DNA of 9,876 nt from Acidobacteriota bacterium (GTDB lineage Bacteria; Acidobacteriota; Polarisedimenticolia; JAPUIV01). The stretch covers positions 1 through 9,876 of the forward strand of contig JAPUIV010000103.1 in NCBI GenBank assembly GCA_027296665.1. The letters are read 5' to 3'. Both the position numbers and the translations under genes were made by a program. Below, piece after piece: positions 6,157-9,876 of this stretch. The notes under the pieces are model-generated. The model was not told the DNA's origin. It was given only the letters and a program-made list of their open reading frames with translations, and searched no databases. How positions within the stretch are numbered: position 1 is the stretch's first letter; each line of letters begins with the position of its first letter.

Positions 6157-7095
6157 CTACCGTTCGACCCGCATGTTGTAATAGAAATGAATCGTGACGC
6201 TCTCCCTCTCTCCGGGGAAATGGGATGGAAGAGGCGGAAGGGGGTTGGAGGCCTGCAGGGCCTGATTGGCCGCATGATCGAGGGGGGCTTTCCCCGAGGA
6301 ATAGACCGGATCGATCCTGGAGATCCTTCCATCCCTTTCTATGGTGAAGCGGAAAGCGCACTTTCCGCTCTCCCCGTGCTGAACCGCAATGGGAATCCTC
6401 CAGTTGCGGCGAATGATCTCGACCAATCTACGGGAATAATCACCCCAGTCGAAATCTTTTGTGTCGAAGGACAGGCCGCCGAAATCGCTGGACTCGAGCC
6501 GGGTCTGGTTCTCGAATCTGGTGTCGAAACCCTGCGTATTGAGACGCGACACATCCCGAAGGGCCTGCCGTATCCTCTCCTGTCGATTCGAAGGCTCGGG
6601 GCCGGTATCGCGGGGTTCTGCGGGTATTCCCGGTGAAGTTTCCTCCGGGTCGATCACCGTCTCCTCAGGTTCGGGTTCCGGCCCCCGCGGTTCGGGGAAA
6701 AGCTGGTTCTCCGCGTCCATGTCGTCGGATACCCTGAAATCGTCCGACTCCGGCGGCGTGATCTCCACCATGGAACTATTCCCCTCGGAAAAAGGAAGAT
6801 CGGACTCTTCCGCCTCCGCTGGAGGTTCCTCGCTGCGGATCTCCCTGTTCGCGTCGGAGAAAAATTTTGCGTCCGGATTCTCTTTCACCAACAGTTCGTC
6901 CGGAAGGTCAACGAAGGTGAACCGGATCGGCTCCGACGCCACGGACAGAGGTTCATCGGCCGCCAACGTGGCGAGGGCGAGGAATTCCTTTCCGAAAAGA
7001 AAGAACAAGAGGAATAAAAGGATGTGAAGTACCACCGCAATCAGAAACGCCTGGGGGAAACGGATCCGATCGACCCCATTGCCATTCGTATTCAT
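6157..7095 (-). CDS. tonB: TonB/TolA-type energy transducer
   Basis: This 312-residue protein has the TonB/TolA plan. The cytoplasmic N-terminus is short. One membrane anchor lies at about 14-34 (FLIAVVLHILLFLLFF); its H24 may correspond to the functional His of TonB anchors. A long acidic, Pro/Glu-rich periplasmic spacer follows (about 47-175, including GPEPEPEE). The C-terminal TonB fold is at about 218-309: YSRRLVEIIRRNWRIP, FRFTIERDGRISRI, SSGKAPLDHAANQAL, PLPPLPSHFPG and a final IHFYYNM strand. It would couple inner-membrane proton flow through ExbB/ExbD to outer-membrane receptors. ATG 7095 overlaps the stop of the upstream hydrolase gene (ATGA) and has no clear ribosome binding site, which suggests translational coupling. 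The ExbB/ExbD genes lie 5 kb away on the same strand. TolA is the alternative; the C-terminal domain looks more like the TonB proteins common in Acidobacteriota and Deltaproteobacteria. Confidence 0.87.
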   Translation of the reverse strand: MNTNGNGVDRIRFPQAFLIAVVLHILLFLLFFLFGKEFLALATLAADEPLSVASEPIRFTFVDLPDELLVKENPDAKFFSDANREIRSEEPPAEAEESDLPFSEGNSSMVEITPPESDDFRVSDDMDAENQLFPEPRGPEPEPEETVIDPEETSPGIPAEPRDTGPEPSNRQERIRQALRDVSRLNTQGFDTRFENQTRLESSDFGGLSFDTKDFDWGDYSRRLVEIIRRNWRIPIAVQHGESGKCAFRFTIERDGRISRIDPVYSSGKAPLDHAANQALQASNPLPPLPSHFPGERESVTIHFYYNMRVER

Positions 7096-8198
7096 GACGA
7101 CATCGTTCCGGCCAATCGATGGAATTCGCGCCGTACCGCGTTCATATCCACCCGTTTTGCCTCGGGGTGAATCCTGTTGGTAAGGAACAGATAAACCCTG
7201 TTCCGGTCAGGCTGAATCCACAGCGACACCCCGGTGAACCCGGTATGGCCGAAACTCTCTCCGGGAAGGGTCCCGAACCCGGCGGAACCGATGGTTTCAG
7301 CCAGTTGCCATCCGGGGCTCCTTGCTTCCCCCCGGTTTTCAGTCCAGTTTCTCCTGAACTCCTCCCTCCATGAGGAAGGAATCAGACCGGTGCCGGATTC
7401 AAGAAATTCCCGGCCGAGCTTCAGGAGATCCGGCGCGGTGGAAAACAGTCCCGCATTGCCGCTAACCCCCCCCATTCCATGAGCATTTCCGTCGTGGACC
7501 TCTCCCCAGATGATCCCCTCACGCCAGCCCGAAAAGGAAGAACCGGTTTTCCCCGCCATCGATCGCTCCCAACCCGCCCCGCGTTCCGTCGCCGCGCACC
7601 GCCGGAGCATTTCCGGCGGCGGTCGAAAATGAGTGTCCTGGAGGCCCAACGGAATTGCGATCCGTTCGGAGAAGAGCGCATCGAGATCTTTTCCCGCGGC
7701 GGACCGGAGAACTTCCCCCAGAAGGATAAAGCCCGGGCAACTGTAAATCACCTGGGACCGGGGCGGACAGGCAAGTGGCAGGCAAACCAATCTCTGGATC
7801 ATTTCCAGCCGGCCGCCGCCGCCAAGATACAACGGAACCCATGCGGGCAAGCCGGATCGGTGCAGAAGCAGGTCGACCACCTGGACTTCATCCCGGCCTT
7901 CCCCGGAAAACCCGGGAACATATTCCTTCACGGAATCGGAGAGCTGGAGAATTCCATCCTGGGACAGGAGTATGGCCAACAAACCGGTCGCCAACGGCTT
8001 GGTCAGGGAAGAGATGTCAAAGGTGGTTTCCCGGTTCACCGCGATCCGTTCCGGCTCCAGAACCGCCCAGCCGCCCCATCCCTCATCCAGAATCCGGTCA
8101 CCCTCGACCACGGCTAGGATAGCGCCCGGAAAGGTCCCCACTTCCAAATGGTGTTTCAGGAATTCCCGGAGTTTCGGAGTTCGGGGATCTTTTCCCAT
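7092..8198 (-). CDS. Serine hydrolase of the class C beta-lactamase/penicillin-binding fold
   Basis: This 368-residue protein has the beta-lactamase/DD-peptidase/EstB fold. The nucleophile motif SxxK is S64-L-T-K67 (in FDISSLTKPLA). The YxN position is Y152-S-C154 (VIYSCPGFILLGEVL), where many relatives have YSN or YSD. The KTG position is H318-T-G320 (FGHTGFTGVSLW), a common replacement in esterase-like members. TNRIHP (340-345) and GVSGNAGLFST (244-254) are also typical of this group. There is no signal peptide, so a cytoplasmic location is suggested. The substrate is not readable; cell-wall muropeptide, ester or beta-lactam hydrolysis are options, and I do not call it a resistance gene. 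It follows the oxidoreductase by 29 nt and overlaps tonB by 4 nt, so it belongs to the lpxA operon. The start ATG 8198 has only a weak GGAAA upstream. A start further downstream is unlikely because the N-terminal helix is conserved in the fold. Confidence 0.9.
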   Translation of the reverse strand: MGKDPRTPKLREFLKHHLEVGTFPGAILAVVEGDRILDEGWGGWAVLEPERIAVNRETTFDISSLTKPLATGLLAILLSQDGILQLSDSVKEYVPGFSGEGRDEVQVVDLLLHRSGLPAWVPLYLGGGGRLEMIQRLVCLPLACPPRSQVIYSCPGFILLGEVLRSAAGKDLDALFSERIAIPLGLQDTHFRPPPEMLRRCAATERGAGWERSMAGKTGSSFSGWREGIIWGEVHDGNAHGMGGVSGNAGLFSTAPDLLKLGREFLESGTGLIPSSWREEFRRNWTENRGEARSPGWQLAETIGSAGFGTLPGESFGHTGFTGVSLWIQPDRNRVYLFLTNRIHPEAKRVDMNAVRREFHRLAGTMSS

Positions 8199-8227
8199 GG
8201 GCCGTTTCCAGTTTCCGGATCTTGGGC

Positions 8228-9142
8228 TTACATCCGTGCGAGTACCTGATGGGCAAGCTGCAAGGCCCGTTTCGCCTCCTCCCCGGAACAGGCCGGAGGG
8301 ATATTGCGATGGACCGAACCCGCGAAGGACTGGAGTTGTCTTTTTAAAGGATCCCCGGCCGAAACCGCAACCGGTTCCACCACAAGGGACGGGAATTCTT
8401 TTTCTGACGACTCGATCCGGCAGGAGAGAAGGGTGCGAGAAGAATAATCGAGAGACAGGTATCGATTTGCCTGGAAGATCCGCAATTTTCGCACCGCCTC
8501 CCGGCTGACCCGGCTGGCGGTCAGGTTGGCCACGCAGCCGGAGTCGAATTCGATCCTGGCGTTGGCGATGTCGATTCTGTCGGTGAATGCGCTCACGCCT
8601 ATTGCCCGAACCTCTTTGACCTCGGGACCGGCAAGAAGGAGCGCAAGATCAAGATCGTGAATCATGAGATCCAGGATGACATCAACGTCAAGACAGCGGG
8701 GAGCGAAGGAGGCCATCCTCTGGGCCTCGATGAACCGGGGCTGGGAGATCAATTCCCTCATCGCGACAACCGCCGGGTTGAATCTCTCCGTGTGACCCAC
8801 CATGAGGGTTTTTCCGTTGCCTTGGGCTGCCGCGATCAAGGCTTCGGCCTCCCCGACGGTTCTCGCGATCGGTTTCTCCACCAGGAGATGCCGGCCGGAA
8901 TTGAGTATTTCCACACCCAGGGATCCGTGCAGGGCCGTCGGGACTGCCAGACTGACCGCGTCCACACCGGCGGGAATCTCCCGCCAGTCTGAGAAACCTG
9001 GAACGTGGAACTCGCCGGAAACCGCTTCCACCCGGTCCGGTTCGATATCGACTACGGCGGTCAGTTCCACGTCCGAAAGACCGGCCCAGATCCTCGCGTG
9101 GTAGGTTCCCAGATGTCCCAGTCCCACGACGGCGACACGCAT
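8228..9142 (-). CDS. Gfo/Idh/MocA-family NAD(P)-dependent oxidoreductase, possible UDP-GlcNAc 3-dehydrogenase (GnnA-like)
   Basis: This 304-residue protein has an N-terminal Rossmann fold: GLGHLG (7-12) binds the dinucleotide, and D32 at the end of strand 2 suggests NAD preference. The family EKP motif is at 89-91 (LLVEKPIA). GHTERFNPAV (116-125) and DVILDLMIHDLDLAL (154-168) supply the usual catalytic Asp/His region of the C-terminal alpha/beta domain. The family oxidises sugar hydroxyls. Its position 26 nt after lpxA matches GnnA, which in Acidithiobacillus and Leptospira oxidises UDP-GlcNAc at C3 before an aminotransferase (GnnB) makes UDP-GlcNAc3N for lipid A. That role is inferred from context; the family is certain. 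ATG 9142 is supported by GGAGGG (9155-9150) with a 7-nt spacer. No GnnB is visible, and the next gene is a serine hydrolase. The stop TAA directly follows a terminal Met. Confidence 0.92.
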   Translation of the reverse strand: MRVAVVGLGHLGTYHARIWAGLSDVELTAVVDIEPDRVEAVSGEFHVPGFSDWREIPAGVDAVSLAVPTALHGSLGVEILNSGRHLLVEKPIARTVGEAEALIAAAQGNGKTLMVGHTERFNPAVVAMRELISQPRFIEAQRMASFAPRCLDVDVILDLMIHDLDLALLLAGPEVKEVRAIGVSAFTDRIDIANARIEFDSGCVANLTASRVSREAVRKLRIFQANRYLSLDYSSRTLLSCRIESSEKEFPSLVVEPVAVSAGDPLKRQLQSFAGSVHRNIPPACSGEEAKRALQLAHQVLARM

Positions 9143-9168
9143 TCAGGGACCCTCCGCGCCAGCCCGAA

Positions 9169-9876
9169 TCAACGAATGACCCCGCGCCGGGAAGATTGGA
9201 TGAAACCGAGCAGATATTCCACCTCGGCGATCCCCTTGTGCTTGGTCTCCACCTCTTCCATCGCTTTCCGGAATGGAATCTTTTTTTTAAATAGGGTGCG
9301 GTAGGCGTCCTGAAGGGCTTCAACGGTGGCCGGGGGGAAGTTCCTGCGGCGCAGGCCAATCACGTTGATCCCATAGGTTCTCGCCCGGTTTCCAACGGTA
9401 AGGACGAACGGGACGGCATCCTGGGTAACCACGGAGTACCCCCCGATATACCCATGGCGGCCCACCCGGCAGTATTGATGAACACCAGAGAATGCGCTGA
9501 GCGTGGCGAAATCATCCACATCGACGTGGCCCGCAAGGGTAGCGCCGTTTGCCATGACAACCGAATTGCCCAGGAGGCAGTCATGAGCCACATGGCAATA
9601 AGCCATGAGAAAGTTATCATTCCCGAGCCGGGTGGTTCCTCCGCCGCCCGAGGTTCCCGCATGAATGGTTGCATATTCGCGAACCACGTTCCGGTCGCCA
9701 ATTTCCAGCAGGGTATCCTCACCCTGGTATTTGAGATCTTGCGGCACCATCCCAACGGAAACGAAAGGGAAAAACCGGCAATCCTTGCCAATCCGGGTGT
9801 TTCCGTCGATAACGGCATGGGAGTCGAGAACGGTGCCGTCCCCGATAGTCACCCGGCCGCCGATGACGGAATAGGG
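9169..9876 (-). CDS. lpxA: UDP-N-acetylglucosamine acyltransferase LpxA, N-terminus cut off by window edge
   Basis: The 235 residues present align with E. coli LpxA from its residue 28 onward, so about 27 residues lie beyond 9876 and the frame is open to the edge. LpxA performs the first step of lipid A synthesis in the cytoplasm, moving a 3-hydroxyacyl chain from acyl carrier protein to UDP-GlcNAc or a variant. Hexapeptide repeats of the left-handed beta helix are clear. Catalytic His125 corresponds to window residue H98 (CHVAHDC). D74 (QDLKY), H144 (AGHVDVDDF), H160 and Q161 (GVHQYC) are all conserved. The chain-length ruler Gly173 of E. coli is also Gly (IGGYS), as expected for a long (about C14) acyl chain. 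The C-terminal helical domain ends SSRRGVIR. The oxidoreductase gene follows 26 nt downstream. A GTG at 9852 opens a shorter frame but lies inside the beta helix and is not the start. Codons near 9288-9281 contain a run of eight A. Confidence 0.96.
   Translation of the reverse strand, partial: PYSVIGGRVTIGDGTVLDSHAVIDGNTRIGKDCRFFPFVSVGMVPQDLKYQGEDTLLEIGDRNVVREYATIHAGTSGGGGTTRLGNDNFLMAYCHVAHDCLLGNSVVMANGATLAGHVDVDDFATLSAFSGVHQYCRVGRHGYIGGYSVVTQDAVPFVLTVGNRARTYGINVIGLRRRNFPPATVEALQDAYRTLFKKKIPFRKAMEEVETKHKGIAEVEYLLGFIQSSRRGVIR

Noticed and set aside
7479..8117. A 212-codon plus-strand frame opposite the serine hydrolase
   Set aside because: It is antisense to a gene with all catalytic motifs in order, and its own product resembles nothing recognisable.
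9281..9288. Run of eight A in lpxA (minus strand) that fits an A AAA AAG slippery heptamer
   Set aside because: The zero frame continues as normal LpxA to the expected C-terminus and no stimulatory structure was identified, so programmed frameshifting is not supported.
8688..9359. A 223-codon minus-strand frame overlapping the end of lpxA and the start of the oxidoreductase gene
   Set aside because: It lies in another frame of two recognised genes and its product is Arg/Gly/Ser-rich, as GC-rich shadow frames are.

Overview
The window looks like chromosomal DNA from an uncultured, GC-rich Gram-negative (diderm) bacterium. lpxA (lipid A synthesis) and a TonB/ExbB/ExbD energy-transduction set show an outer membrane. 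The TonB C-terminal domain (a WGDYSRRLVEIIRRNW-type start and an FYYN end) and the secreted FG-GAP/dockerin protein remind me of Acidobacteriota or related deep-branching lineages. That placement is an impression from sequence style, not a demonstrated assignment. No tRNA, rRNA, CRISPR array, insertion sequence or integrase was seen.

Layout. Positions 1-952 (minus strand) hold exbB followed by exbD; exbD runs off the left edge. A 131-bp divergent spacer (953-1083) carries a strong sigma70-like promoter for exbB, and an operator-like inverted repeat overlaps its -10 element. On the plus strand, 1084-2301 is a 12-TM-type MFS transporter. After a 79-bp gap comes a 1247-residue secreted protein (2381-6124) built of FG-GAP/VCBS-like strands, two duplicated thrombospondin type-3-like calcium blocks, scattered cysteine-rich CxGGxND modules and a C-terminal dockerin. 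A well-formed promoter overlaps the end of the MFS gene just upstream of it. The gene is convergent with a four-gene minus-strand run, read from right to left: lpxA (5' end missing), a Gfo/Idh/MocA sugar-nucleotide oxidoreductase, a serine beta-lactamase-fold hydrolase, and a TonB/TolA-type protein. Spacings are 26 nt, 29 nt and an ATGA overlap, as expected of one operon.

How the genes may work together. The oxidoreductase directly after lpxA matches the arrangement in which GnnA makes the 3-keto intermediate for UDP-GlcNAc3N, so this organism may make lipid A with amide-linked acyl chains at position 3. The aminotransferase partner (GnnB) is not in the window. The TonB protein could be energised by the ExbB/ExbD pair about 5 kb away on the same strand. 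The MFS gene and giant secreted protein lie between them on the opposite strand, as if inserted into a tonB-exbB-exbD cluster. The giant protein is the most unusual item, but all its modules resemble known building blocks. I found no clear evidence of a wholly new defence or mobile system.
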